Shown here in pieces: positions 53,753 through 63,032 of a stretch of 64,000 nt of DNA; the first letter of the stretch is position 1, and each line of letters starts with the position of its first letter. This stretch comes from Brachybacterium faecium DSM 4810 (GTDB lineage Bacteria; Actinomycetota; Actinomycetes; Actinomycetales; Dermabacteraceae). The notes below the pieces were generated by a model that saw only the letters and a list, made by a program, of their open reading frames with translations, was not told the origin of the DNA and made no database searches. The position numbers were made by a program, and so were the translations under genes. The stretch is taken from assembly GCA_000023405.1 (NCBI GenBank), contig CP001643.1:496001-560000 (forward strand). Reading direction: 5' to 3'.

Positions 53753-53880
53753 AGGGTGCGTAACAAGTGGGTGGCGGGCCGTGACTTCCTGCGGTTTTCC
53801 GGCCAGCGGCGTGTGGTGCTGTGGGAGGCCGGGCCCCGCTGCTGCTTGCCCAGAAGCTTTCTGCACGCTATAAAGTAAGT

Positions 53881-55092
53881 ATGTCGACGGTGACCCCGAG
53901 CACAGCCAATGGCGCGCAGAGCCACAGACGCCTGCAGAGCGTCGTGAGCGCGCTGCTCGAGCACGGAACGATGTCGCGCACGGAGCTCGCTGAGCTCACC
54001 GGCTATTCGCAGTCCTCCATGACCGGCTCCATCCGCAAGCTGATGCGACTCGGGCACGTCATCGAGACAGGCCGGGGCCGCTCGACCGGTGGTCGCCGCC
54101 GCACGATGCTCGAGTTCGACCGGCGCAGCGTGCTGCTGATGCTCGTCTCCGTGGATTCCGGTCATCTCGTCGCACGCCAGGTGGACCTCGCCGGCACCGT
54201 GCACGTCCAGGTTCGGCGCCGCCTGGACCCAGACCAGCCGCTCGCCTCTGTGTTGAACGCGATCGACGCGCTCCAGGGCGTCGCGGAGACGCCGTCGACC
54301 TGTGCGGTCATCTCCCTGCCCGGGGTGGTCTCCGCAGAGGGCGACGTCTCCCTCGCGCCTGCACTGGGGCAGCCCACCGACCGCCGCATCCAGGATGTCG
54401 TCGCAGAGGCCTCCGGCCTCCACACCATCGGTGAGAACGATGTGAACCTCCTGGCGCTGGGGGAGGCGATGGGCGGCGCCGCGAAGGATGTCAGCGATTT
54501 CGGGCTCATCTTCGTCGGCGACGGCATCGGGGGAGCGCTGGTGCTGGACGGCCGAGTGCATCGCGGCGTCTCCGGTTCTGCCGGTGAGATCGGGTTCCTC
54601 CCGTGGAGCGGAGCGCTCAGCAGCGGGGGGAGTGCGGTCGGCCCACTCGAATCCGACTGGTCCGTCTCGGCTCTGCGAGTGAAAGCAGAGCAGATCGGCA
54701 TCGATGCCGATGATGCGCACGTGGTCGAAGCGCTCGAGACCAGCGATGCGCCGGAGGCACGGGCTCTCCTGGACGCCGCCACCGACGCATGGGCCTATGC
54801 GGGTGTTGTGCTCACCTGTGTCATCAACCCCGGTCGCATCGTGTTCGCCGGGGACGCCGCACACCTCTCGGCAGCATCCCGAGCTGCGCTGTCAGCCAAG
54901 GTCCTGGCGGGCAGCCCTTCACCGATCGAGATCTGCTTCGCCGAGCTCGGCGAGAACGCCATCGTCAGCGGGGCGATCGCACATCTGCAGAACGCACCGT
55001 GGATCTTCCTCCCGGAGGACGAGGAGCGTCCCGACACCACTCGTACGACGACGGAGGCCGGTGCAGAACCCCCGTCATACCCCCAGACCTGA
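53881..55092 (+). CDS. ROK-family transcriptional regulator
   Basis: A 403-residue protein. The N-terminal winged HTH (about 15-70) reads LLEHGTMSRTELAELTGYSQ, then SSMTGSIRKL. The ROK kinase-fold domain (about 90-340) has VISLPGVV, LIFVGDGIGGALVLDGRVHR and the ROK signature GVSGSAGEIGFLPW. The zinc-binding Cys cluster of NagC/XylR proteins is not evident. ROK regulators sense sugars or sugar phosphates, which supports a sugar-type substrate for the locus. The start is ATG 53881; it leads the transporter genes 28 bases further on. Confidence 0.9.
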   Translation: MSTVTPSTANGAQSHRRLQSVVSALLEHGTMSRTELAELTGYSQSSMTGSIRKLMRLGHVIETGRGRSTGGRRRTMLEFDRRSVLLMLVSVDSGHLVARQVDLAGTVHVQVRRRLDPDQPLASVLNAIDALQGVAETPSTCAVISLPGVVSAEGDVSLAPALGQPTDRRIQDVVAEASGLHTIGENDVNLLALGEAMGGAAKDVSDFGLIFVGDGIGGALVLDGRVHRGVSGSAGEIGFLPWSGALSSGGSAVGPLESDWSVSALRVKAEQIGIDADDAHVVEALETSDAPEARALLDAATDAWAYAGVVLTCVINPGRIVFAGDAAHLSAASRAALSAKVLAGSPSPIEICFAELGENAIVSGAIAHLQNAPWIFLPEDEERPDTTRTTTEAGAEPPSYPQT

Positions 55093-55120
55093 TCACAGAG
55101 AACACCCCTCAAAGGAGAGC

Positions 55121-56203
55121 ATGATGTTGAACCGACGTAAGTATCTGCAGGGCACGGCACTGATCGGAACGGCCGCAGCGCTCGCTGCCTGCGGCCTCGA
55201 TCAGGGCGGCGGCTCCGGCGGAGGCGAAGGCGGCGGGGACGGCGACGGCGGCCCGGTCCCCTTCACGATCTATACCGCCCGAGACAGCGAGCTCGCTGAG
55301 AAGGTCGTCGCCGATTTCGAAGCCGCCAACCCGGACTGGGAGGGCATGGCCACCATCCTCACGCTCGGGGCGCAGGAGGCTCTCGAGCGAGTGCGTGCGG
55401 AGAAGTCCAACCCGCAGGGAGACCTGTGGTGGGGAGGCACCCGACAGCAGCTCTCCCAGGGAGCTGCCGATGGGGTTCTGGCGCCCGCACCGCAGGAGGT
55501 CATCGACGCCGTGCCCGAGGACTACCGCGATCCCGAGGGCCTCTGGGTCGGCGAGATGCTCCTGGCAGAGCTGTTCATGATCAACACCGAGATGATCAGC
55601 GGGGACGAGATCCCGGCCGATTGGGATGACCTTCTCGACGCGGCGTACAAGGGCGAGGTCGTCATCCGCGACGTCGAGGCGTCAGGCACCATGCGCGCCA
55701 TCTACTGCGCCATGATCGACCGTCTCTATGACGATGCGGGTTCTGCCGAAGCCGGCTACGAGTGGCTGCTCGAACTGGACGCCAACACGGTGACCTATGC
55801 CGCGAACCCGACGGACATGTACCAGCGCGTCAGCCGTCAGGAAGCCGCTCTCTCACTGTGGAACCTCCAGGACATCATGCTGCAGAAGAACGGCGACTTC
55901 CCCATGTTCGATGCCGTCGTCCCCGCCTCGGGCGCACCGATGCTCGTCGACGGTCTCGCCAAGATCGCCGACGGGCCCGGCGGTGCCGGAGCGGATGCTT
56001 TCATCAGCTATCTGATGAGCACTGAGGTCCAGACCTCGATGGCCGAGGAGTATTACCAGATCCCGGCGATCGAGCTCGAACAGGAGCCGCAGTGGCTCGC
56101 CGACCTCGGCCTCGAGGAGATGCAGCTCGACTGGGACCGGATCGCTGAGAACGAAGAGGAATGGATCGGTCACTGGGCCAGCAACATCAAGGGCAAGGGC
56201 TGA
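55121..56203 (+). CDS. ABC transporter substrate-binding lipoprotein (PotD/FbpA class)
   Basis: A 360-residue binding protein with the lipobox LAACG near residue 20 and a Gly/Asp-rich linker. The mature domain is of the extracellular-solute-binding family 1/2-aminoethylphosphonate or iron type (FTIYTARDSELAEKVVADFE, GDLWWGGTRQQLSQGAADG). No Tyr cluster of iron-binding FbpA is obvious. It follows the ROK gene. The start at ATG 55121 has GGAGAGC 5 bases before it; the in-frame ATG 3 bases later is possible. Confidence 0.88.
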   Translation: MMLNRRKYLQGTALIGTAAALAACGLDQGGGSGGGEGGGDGDGGPVPFTIYTARDSELAEKVVADFEAANPDWEGMATILTLGAQEALERVRAEKSNPQGDLWWGGTRQQLSQGAADGVLAPAPQEVIDAVPEDYRDPEGLWVGEMLLAELFMINTEMISGDEIPADWDDLLDAAYKGEVVIRDVEASGTMRAIYCAMIDRLYDDAGSAEAGYEWLLELDANTVTYAANPTDMYQRVSRQEAALSLWNLQDIMLQKNGDFPMFDAVVPASGAPMLVDGLAKIADGPGGAGADAFISYLMSTEVQTSMAEEYYQIPAIELEQEPQWLADLGLEEMQLDWDRIAENEEEWIGHWASNIKGKG

Positions 56204-56220
56204 CCCGCCAGCACGGATCC

Positions 56221-56255
56221 GGCAGGGGCCCGCACCATGCGGTCGGGCCCCTGCC
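56221..56255 (+). terminator. Intercistronic stem-loop after the binding-protein gene
   Basis: GGCAGGGGCCCG and CGGGCCCCTGCC form a perfect 12-bp stem with an 11-base loop. Without a T-run and inside an operon, it may stabilise the binding-protein mRNA or attenuate the downstream genes. Confidence 0.7.
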
Positions 56256-56274
56256 CTCATCTTCGGAGGAACAT

Positions 56275-57366
56275 ATGAACTCAGTCGACCTCGAGAACGT
56301 CACCAAGATCTACAGCGGGAGCACACCTTCCGTCGATGATGTCTCCCTGACGGTCGGGGACGGTGAATTCTTCACGCTGCTGGGCCCGTCCGGCTGCGGA
56401 AAGTCGACCACCTTGCGCATGATCGCGGGGTTCATCAACCCCACATCGGGCAACATCCGCTTCGGCGAGCGCGACGTCACGAACCTCCCGCCGCACAAGC
56501 GCGATACCGGCATGGTGTTCCAGAACTACGCGCTCTTCCCCCATATGGATGTCGCCGGGAACGTGGCCTATGGGCTGTCGATGCGGCGTGTCGCGAAGGG
56601 GGAGAAGCGGACCCGGATCGCAGAGGCCCTCGAGATCGTGGGCTTGACGGGCTACGCGGACCGGCGCATCGATCAGCTCTCCGGCGGACAGCAGCAGCGC
56701 GTCGCGCTCGCCCGCGCACTCGTGATCCAGCCTTCGGTGCTGCTCCTCGACGAGCCTCTCTCGAACCTCGACGCGAAGCTGCGGGAGGAGACCCGCGCTC
56801 AGATCCGACAGATCCAGCAGCGCGCAGGCACCACGAGCGTCTACGTCACCCATGACCAATCCGAGGCGATGGCGATGTCCGATCGCATCGCGGTGATGAA
56901 CGCCGGGGTACTCCACCAGGTCGGGGCACCGCGCGAGATCTACCGCCGTCCCACCACGAGCTTCGTCGCTCGCTTCATCGGTCGCTCGAACGTCCTTCTC
57001 GGCACCGTGGAAGAGACCGGGGCCGAGCAGATCGCCGTCCGCCTCAGCGGTGGTGAGGTCCTGTTGGCGCCCGTGGCGGAGGGGACGCTCTCGGCCGACG
57101 TCGCCGTGGGCGACGACGTCGCTCTGTCGGTCCGGCCCGAGACGATGCGCATCGAACCCGCGCCCGCCGAGAGCGGCACCGACGTGGGAGCGATCCGCGC
57201 GGCAGTCCGGATGACGGAGTTCACCGGTTCGAGCTGCGTGATCTGGTTGCGGTACGGAGACGAAGACCTTCTGGCGACCATTCCGGACACCGACGACCTG
57301 CCGGAGGCTGGCGACGAGGTGTTGCTGCGACCGGACGCGGCCCGTGCCTGGGTGGTGGCACCATGA
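56275..57366 (+). CDS. ABC transporter ATPase, PotA/FbpC type
   Basis: A 363-residue ATPase. Walker A is GPSGCGKSTT near residue 38-47, the signature is LSGGQQQRVALARAL, Walker B is LLLDEPLSNLD and the switch His is in YVTHDQSEAMA. The C-terminal TOBE domain begins near residue 280. It energises the fused permease encoded next. The start is ATG 56275 behind GGAGGA. The stop overlaps the permease start by 4 bp. Confidence 0.93.
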   Translation: MNSVDLENVTKIYSGSTPSVDDVSLTVGDGEFFTLLGPSGCGKSTTLRMIAGFINPTSGNIRFGERDVTNLPPHKRDTGMVFQNYALFPHMDVAGNVAYGLSMRRVAKGEKRTRIAEALEIVGLTGYADRRIDQLSGGQQQRVALARALVIQPSVLLLDEPLSNLDAKLREETRAQIRQIQQRAGTTSVYVTHDQSEAMAMSDRIAVMNAGVLHQVGAPREIYRRPTTSFVARFIGRSNVLLGTVEETGAEQIAVRLSGGEVLLAPVAEGTLSADVAVGDDVALSVRPETMRIEPAPAESGTDVGAIRAAVRMTEFTGSSCVIWLRYGDEDLLATIPDTDDLPEAGDEVLLRPDAARAWVVAP

Positions 57367-59126
57367 CGCTGACCGCTCGCCCCGCCGCAGCTGCCACTCC
57401 CACGATGGGACGCAGCCGCCTCCAGCTGACGGCCTCGGACCGCTTCGTCTATGTGCTGGCGATCCCGCTCGTGCTCGTCCTGCTCATCTACATCGTCTTC
57501 CCGATGATCGCGACGGTGTTCACCTCGGTCGAGGACGGTGGAGCGGCGTACTCCGACTTCGTCTCCGGCAATTCACGCCGGGCTCTCGCCTTGTCCGTCG
57601 GGATCTCGCTGGCCTCGGTGTTCACCGCTGGCGTGGTCGGCACAGGCCTTGCCGTGCTGTTGACCCGATTCAGTTTTCCCGGGCGCTCCGTGCTGAAGGT
57701 CTTCGCACTGCTGCCGCTGGCGCTGCCGCCTCTGATCGGTGCGCTGTCGTTCTATTACCTCTACGGCACGAGCGGCATCATCCCTCGCCTGCTGCATGAG
57801 GTGACGGGAATCCCGGCGGCGACGATGTCCTTCGACGGGGTCGCGGGCGTCATGCTCGTGCACACCCTGACCATGTACCCGTACTTCTACCTCTCGGTGA
57901 CCGCGGGGCTCTCCGGCAGCGATGCCTCTCTCGAGGAGGCCGCGATGAACCTCGGCGCGAGCCGCTCGGCGATGTGGCGCACGGTGCTGCTGCCGATGCT
58001 CACCCCCGCTCTTGTCTCCGGTGCGCTCCTGACGTTCATGGTGTCGATGGCCTCGTTCACGGCCCCGCAGTTCTACAACGTCAACACGCTCACCATGCGC
58101 ATCGTTGCGGCCAAGACCTCCGGGGCCTACGACCTCGCCGCAGCGCAGTCCACGGTGCTCTCGGTGGTCTCGATCCTGTTCCTGCTCCTGATGCGCTGGT
58201 ACCAGAACCGCCGACTGACCCGTTCGATGTCCAAGGGCACTCCGCAGGCGGTCAAGACCGTGCAGGGGATCATCCCCCAGGCCGGGGCTGCGCTCGGCTC
58301 CGCTGTCATCGTGCTCATCCTGGCCGCGCCCGTGGCGGCCATCGTGTTGCTCGCCTTCACGGTGAACGGCACCTGGACCACCCAGATCATCCCGCCCGAC
58401 TACACGTTGCAGAACTTCATCGACATCTTCACCGAGCCTCGCAGCCTCCGACCGCTGCTGGTGTCCTCCCAGATGTCTGCGGTGGCGATGGCCGCGTCGA
58501 TCGTCGTCGGCGTGCTGACGGCCTGGGTGATCGCTCGGTGGAAGGGGAAGGGCGCGGGCATCCTCGATCTGATGATCATGCTGCCGTGGGCACTGCCCGG
58601 CACGGTCGTGGGCATCAACATCGTCACCGCCTTCGCGTCTCCGACACCGTTCAACCTGGGCCAGGTGTTCATCGGCTCGCTGTGGATCCTGCCGCTGGCG
58701 TACTTCATCCGCTTCGTGCCGCTGGTCTTCCGCAACGCGGCTGCGTCTCTCGCCCAGATCGATCCCTCCGTGGAAGAGGCCGCCCAGAACCTGGGTGCCG
58801 GCCCCTTCCGGACATTGCGCACGATCACGCTGCCGCTCATGGCCCGCGGCGTGATCGCGGGTGCCCTGCTCGCGTTCGTCCAGGGCTTCGGGGAGTACGT
58901 GGCCTCCGTGGTCATCTATCCGGCCCGTTTCGTACCGCTCTCGGTGGAGATCTACAACCGTCAGTACGCCAACGATCTCGGATCGGCCTTCGCCTACGGC
59001 TCGCTCCAGGTGCTCGCCATCCTCATAGTCCTGATCATCTCGGAGGTCCTGGAGAAGCCAGGACGCTTCACGCGCCGTCGCCGCACCGGTGACAGCGCCG
59101 CAACCGCCGCAGCCACCGCTGCGTGA
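57363..59126 (+). CDS. Fused two-domain ABC permease (FbpB/ThiP type)
   Basis: A 587-residue permease with about 12 membrane segments in two homologous halves. Each half has the EAA loop that contacts the ATPase: EEAAMNLGASRSAMWRTVLL near residue 190 and VEEAAQNLGAGPFRTLRTIT near 475. The layout is that of ferric iron, thiamine and 2-aminoethylphosphonate importers. Together with the preceding binding protein and ATPase it forms a complete importer. It is followed, 12 bases later, by the lyase-kinase gene. Confidence 0.92.
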   Translation: MTLTARPAAAATPTMGRSRLQLTASDRFVYVLAIPLVLVLLIYIVFPMIATVFTSVEDGGAAYSDFVSGNSRRALALSVGISLASVFTAGVVGTGLAVLLTRFSFPGRSVLKVFALLPLALPPLIGALSFYYLYGTSGIIPRLLHEVTGIPAATMSFDGVAGVMLVHTLTMYPYFYLSVTAGLSGSDASLEEAAMNLGASRSAMWRTVLLPMLTPALVSGALLTFMVSMASFTAPQFYNVNTLTMRIVAAKTSGAYDLAAAQSTVLSVVSILFLLLMRWYQNRRLTRSMSKGTPQAVKTVQGIIPQAGAALGSAVIVLILAAPVAAIVLLAFTVNGTWTTQIIPPDYTLQNFIDIFTEPRSLRPLLVSSQMSAVAMAASIVVGVLTAWVIARWKGKGAGILDLMIMLPWALPGTVVGINIVTAFASPTPFNLGQVFIGSLWILPLAYFIRFVPLVFRNAAASLAQIDPSVEEAAQNLGAGPFRTLRTITLPLMARGVIAGALLAFVQGFGEYVASVVIYPARFVPLSVEIYNRQYANDLGSAFAYGSLQVLAILIVLIISEVLEKPGRFTRRRRTGDSAATAAATAA

Positions 59127-59138
59127 GAGGAGCCCCTG

Positions 59139-61610
59139 TTGACGCAGGAGAACACTGCCCCCGAGCCCGATGCATCCCGCCGGGCCCCGCTGCGCGACCG
59201 CGAGGATCTGTCGATCTACTGGGACAACCATCTGCGAGTCGCGTTCGAGCAGTCTGCACCGCATGACCTGCCTGCAATGGTCGAGGCCAGCCTCGCGCAC
59301 GTGGTCATGCTGCGGGAGACCGGCGCGCTCACCGAGCAGCGCGCGGACCGACTTCTTGGCGGGCTGTTGACGCTCTGGCGGAGATGGGGCGACGCCCAGC
59401 CCGGGGAGGACTGGCGACCGCGAGTCACCTCCCACCCCTTCGACGGCTCGGTGGAAGACCCCTACTACTACCTCGAGCAGCAGCTGGCCGCTGCCTGCGG
59501 GATCAGCACATCGGATCTGGATGTGCAGCTCGCCCGCAGCCGCAATGACCTGGACGCGGGAGTGTTCCGCATGATCCTGCGTCGGGGGATCTTGGACCTC
59601 GCCGAGCTGCTCCTGCAGGCGGTCCGAGACCTGGAGGAGGCTGCTGCCCGCACGGTGGATGCATTGCTCATCGGGCACACGCATCGTCGACCGGCTCAGC
59701 CGACCACGATTGCGCACGTTCTCTCCGGGCTCGCCGAAGCGTTCCTCTCGCAGGCGGAGGAGCTGCTGTCCGTATACGACGAGATGAACGTGTCCCCGCT
59801 CGGCTCGGCCGCGTTCACCGGCACAGACATCGCGATCGACGCGCAGCGCGTAGCGGACCTGCTGGGCTTCTCGAGCTCTTTCACCGCCTCCTACGAAGCG
59901 GTCGCGGGCGCCGAGCACTTCATGCGACTGGCCGGTCTGCATGCCCGCATCGCGTCGACCGGGGCACGATGGGCGCGGGTGCTGCAGGAGTGGATGAACC
60001 TGGGCTGGGTGCGGATGCCCGACGAGTTCACCCAGGGCTCTTCGATCATGCCGCAGAAGAAGAATCCCGTCGTGCTCGAGCACCTCGTCTCGATGTCCGG
60101 CGCCGCGAACGGCGAGACGAACGCCGTGTACACCACGATCGCCGCCGGCTGGTACGAGGACTCGAACAACGCCACCACCGACGTCCAAAAGCATCTGTGG
60201 TCCTCGACCGAACGCATCATCCGCTTCGTGCGCCTGATCGACGGGCTCACCCTCGAGATCGAGCCCGCAGCCCTGCCCTCCGACGAGGACATCGTCCGCT
60301 CCGGCGCCACCACCACGGCGGTCGCTGAAGCGCTCGCGACCCACTCCGTCCCATGGCGCAGCGCACACGACGTGGTGGGCACGCTGTTCCGGCAGGGCGA
60401 TCCGACCACGTGGGATGAGGGACAGGTCGAAGCAGCGCTCGCCGAGGCCGCGATCGACGACGACGGACGCCTGCGCGACCTGGTGCTCTCCTCGGGACGC
60501 GACCCGCGACGGATCCTGGAGCGCGAACAGCCCGGATCCCCGGGACGGCAGGCCATCGCCATCGCGTTGGAGCACGCCGAGCAGCGCGAACGGTCGCTCG
60601 TGAGGCAATTCCAGGAGCGGCGGCGAGCGCTGGACACCGCGCGCGAACAGCTGCTCACGACGGCGACGGACCTGGCCGACATCAGGACCACCGGATGTGC
60701 TCTCAGCGTCATCGGCAATGCGAACCTCGATGTCATCGTGCACGCCGCGACGACGTTCCCACCCGCGGGAACCGAACAGATCGTGCCCGAGATCGAGGTG
60801 CGGCTGGGAGGATCCGCGGCGATCGCCGCACAGCGTGCCGCCCAGCTCGGCCTCGCGACCCGACTCACCGCGAAGGTGGGTGACGATCCTTCAGGGCAGA
60901 TGGTGCGAGCGCTCGCCGAGGTCGACGGGCTCGACCTGGACCTCATCACGGCGCAGTCCGTCAGCTCCGGACTGACGGTCGTCTCCGAGGAACGGGGATG
61001 CGAGCGGTCGTTCCTGTCCTCGCTCGGAGCAATGGGGAGCTTCGCCCCGGAGGACGTTCGCGCCGAAGCATTCGAGGCGAAGTTCGCGCTTTTCAGCGGG
61101 TATTTCCTCTTGCCGGAGCTCCAGGGTGGTGCCGCTGCGGCGCTGCTCCGGAGGGCCCGAAGCAGTGGAGCCACCACTGCGATCGACACGGGTCATCCTG
61201 ACGGCGGGTGGACCGAGCGCACGCGCGCAGAGATCTTCGAGCACGTGCTGCCCCATACCGACATCATCCTGCCCAACGAGAGCGAGCTGCTCGGACTGAC
61301 CGGCGTCGCGGGTGTCGAGGACGCGGCACGTGACCTCTCCGCACGGACCGGAGCACTGGTCGTGGCGAAGCTCGGCGCGGAGGGAGGGCTTGTGTGCACG
61401 GGCGAAGAGGTGCATCGAGCTCCCGCACCCGCAGTGACCGCTCGGGACACCACCGGGGCCGGCGACACGTTCAATGCCGTCTTCTTCTGGGCGCTCAGCC
61501 GCGGCCTGGACGTCGCCGACGCTCTCGATGCGGCGGTCGCCGCTGCCTCACAGCTGGTGGCCTTGGAGCCGCACGCGCGGGCAGCGCATCTGCGCTCTCT
61601 GCGCGTCTGA
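59139..61610 (+). CDS. Fusion of ArgH-like lyase and PfkB-family kinase
   Basis: An 823-residue protein. Residues 20-490 are an argininosuccinate-lyase-like member of the fumarase/aspartase superfamily. It carries LARSRNDLDAGVF at 131-143, GHTHRRPAQPTT near 179-190 and the superfamily signature GSSIMPQKKNP at 300-310. Residues 522-823 are a PfkB/ribokinase domain with VRLGGSAAIAAQRAAQLG-type N-terminal motif and the catalytic DTTGAGDTFNAVFFW near 770. Such lyases eliminate fumarate or similar from a C-N bond; PfkB enzymes phosphorylate sugars or nucleosides. The start is TTG 59139 behind GAGGAG; the next in-frame ATG lies too deep. The fusion order is unfamiliar to me. Its substrate is unknown. 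Confidence 0.88.
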   Translation: MTQENTAPEPDASRRAPLRDREDLSIYWDNHLRVAFEQSAPHDLPAMVEASLAHVVMLRETGALTEQRADRLLGGLLTLWRRWGDAQPGEDWRPRVTSHPFDGSVEDPYYYLEQQLAAACGISTSDLDVQLARSRNDLDAGVFRMILRRGILDLAELLLQAVRDLEEAAARTVDALLIGHTHRRPAQPTTIAHVLSGLAEAFLSQAEELLSVYDEMNVSPLGSAAFTGTDIAIDAQRVADLLGFSSSFTASYEAVAGAEHFMRLAGLHARIASTGARWARVLQEWMNLGWVRMPDEFTQGSSIMPQKKNPVVLEHLVSMSGAANGETNAVYTTIAAGWYEDSNNATTDVQKHLWSSTERIIRFVRLIDGLTLEIEPAALPSDEDIVRSGATTTAVAEALATHSVPWRSAHDVVGTLFRQGDPTTWDEGQVEAALAEAAIDDDGRLRDLVLSSGRDPRRILEREQPGSPGRQAIAIALEHAEQRERSLVRQFQERRRALDTAREQLLTTATDLADIRTTGCALSVIGNANLDVIVHAATTFPPAGTEQIVPEIEVRLGGSAAIAAQRAAQLGLATRLTAKVGDDPSGQMVRALAEVDGLDLDLITAQSVSSGLTVVSEERGCERSFLSSLGAMGSFAPEDVRAEAFEAKFALFSGYFLLPELQGGAAAALLRRARSSGATTAIDTGHPDGGWTERTRAEIFEHVLPHTDIILPNESELLGLTGVAGVEDAARDLSARTGALVVAKLGAEGGLVCTGEEVHRAPAPAVTARDTTGAGDTFNAVFFWALSRGLDVADALDAAVAAASQLVALEPHARAAHLRSLRV

Positions 61611-61612
61611 GT

Positions 61613-61641
61613 GCGAACCTGCGCGATGCGGGGAGGTTCGC
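61613..61641. terminator. Bidirectional terminator between the lyase-kinase and amidase genes
   Basis: GCGAACCT and AGGTTCGC form a perfect 8-bp stem around a 13-base loop in the 36-bp gap between two convergent genes. Confidence 0.65.
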
Positions 61642-61646
61642 TGTTC

Positions 61647-63032
61647 CTAGAAGCGGATATCGGGCAGTTCGACGAGACGCTCCACCACGGCGGCGGCCCG
61701 CAGGACCGCCGCCTCGCCGAGCGCCGGCCCGAGGAACTGGATCCCGACCGGCATCTCATCGACCATCCCGCACGGGACGGACGCCGACGGGATGCCGACG
61801 AGGTTCGACGGGCCGACGAGACGCATCAGCTCACCGTCCCGGTCGCGGCTCTCGCCCGTGACCTGGACGGTGGCCTCGCCGACGCGCGGGGTGCGGATCG
61901 GCAGGGTCGGGGAGGCGATGACATCGACCTCGGAGAAGGCGCGGTGGAACTCGCCCTTCAGACGGGAGCGGATCTGCTGGGCGTGGAGATAGTCGACGGC
62001 GGAGGGCAGCGTGCCGCACTCGACGAGCTGGCGCACGTCCTCGCCGTACTCCTCGCCGCGCCGACGGAACTGGTCGTCGTGGAAGGCCGTGGTCTCGGCG
62101 GTGTCGATCACGGTGAGGGCGAAGGTCGCCTCCGCGAGCGAAGGGAGTGTGAGAGGAACGAGCTGCGCGCCCGCCTCGACCATGGCGCCGAGCGTTCCGC
62201 GCACCACGTCCTCGACCGCGGGGTCGATGCGGTCGAAGAAGAAGTCCTCCTCGATCCCGATGCGCAGCGGAGCCTCCGCCGCCATCTCCTGCGCGGTCAT
62301 CGTCGGTGGCAGCGGCAGCGACGACGGGACACGGGGGTCGTGCCCGCTGATCGCATCCAGGAGAAGCGCCGCATCGGCCGCGGTCTGGGTCAGCACACCG
62401 ACGTGGTCCAGGCTCCACGCCTCCGGGTAGCAGCCGTAGCTGCTCACGCGGCCATAGGTGGGTTTGAGCCCGACGATGCCGCAGGCCGCTGCGGGGATCC
62501 GGATGGAGCCGGAGGTGTCGGAGCCGAGGGCGCCCAGTGCCATCCCGGCGGAGACGGCGACGGCGGACCCGCCGCTCGAGCCGCCCGGTGTCCGCTCGGT
62601 ATCCCACGGGTTGCGGCAGATGCCGAAATGAGGGTTCTCCGTGGTGACGCCGAGCGCGAATTCGTGCAGATTCGTTGCGCCGAGCCGTACGGCGCCGTGC
62701 GTGTCGAGCCGGTCGACCACACCGGCGTTCTCCGCCGGGAGGTGGCTGCGATAGATCGCGGAGCCCATCGTCGTGACTCGGCCGGCGACCGCCAGGTTGT
62801 CCTTGACGGCGAGCGGCAGGCCGTCGAGCGGGCCCCGCACCTGTCCTTCTCGCCGGCGGGCATCGGCCTCGTCGGCTCCGCGCCGTGCCCCGTCCGACTC
62901 GACGGTGATGAAGGCGCGGAGTGCGGAGTCGTGCTCCTCGATGCGCGCGAGGCACGCCTCGGTGAGCTCGCGGGATGTGGTCTCGGCTCGGGCGAGACGC
63001 TGTGCGGCGTCGAGCAGGCTCACTGTCGTCAT
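61647..63032 (-). CDS. Amidase-signature-family amidohydrolase
   Basis: A 461-residue amidase. The Ser-cisSer-Lys triad is visible as LAVKDNLAVAG (Lys near residue 76), GGSSGGSAVAVSAG (cis-Ser near 151) and GSDTSGSIRIPAA (nucleophile Ser near 175). The family includes GatA, AtzE/AtzF and allophanate hydrolases. It overlaps the small AtzG-like gene by 4 bp, a pairing known for AtzE-AtzG. Substrate unknown. Confidence 0.9.
   Translation of the reverse strand: MTTVSLLDAAQRLARAETTSRELTEACLARIEEHDSALRAFITVESDGARRGADEADARRREGQVRGPLDGLPLAVKDNLAVAGRVTTMGSAIYRSHLPAENAGVVDRLDTHGAVRLGATNLHEFALGVTTENPHFGICRNPWDTERTPGGSSGGSAVAVSAGMALGALGSDTSGSIRIPAAACGIVGLKPTYGRVSSYGCYPEAWSLDHVGVLTQTAADAALLLDAISGHDPRVPSSLPLPPTMTAQEMAAEAPLRIGIEEDFFFDRIDPAVEDVVRGTLGAMVEAGAQLVPLTLPSLAEATFALTVIDTAETTAFHDDQFRRRGEEYGEDVRQLVECGTLPSAVDYLHAQQIRSRLKGEFHRAFSEVDVIASPTLPIRTPRVGEATVQVTGESRDRDGELMRLVGPSNLVGIPSASVPCGMVDEMPVGIQFLGPALGEAAVLRAAAVVERLVELPDIRF

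Noticed and set aside
53740-54864. Minus-strand frame opposite the ROK gene
   Set aside because: The ROK HTH and signature on the plus strand are clear; the antisense product has no recognisable domain.
57573-60743. 1056-codon minus-strand frame under the permease and lyase-kinase genes
   Set aside because: It is an antisense shadow of two well-supported genes, with His/Arg/Asp/Gly-rich non-domain sequence.
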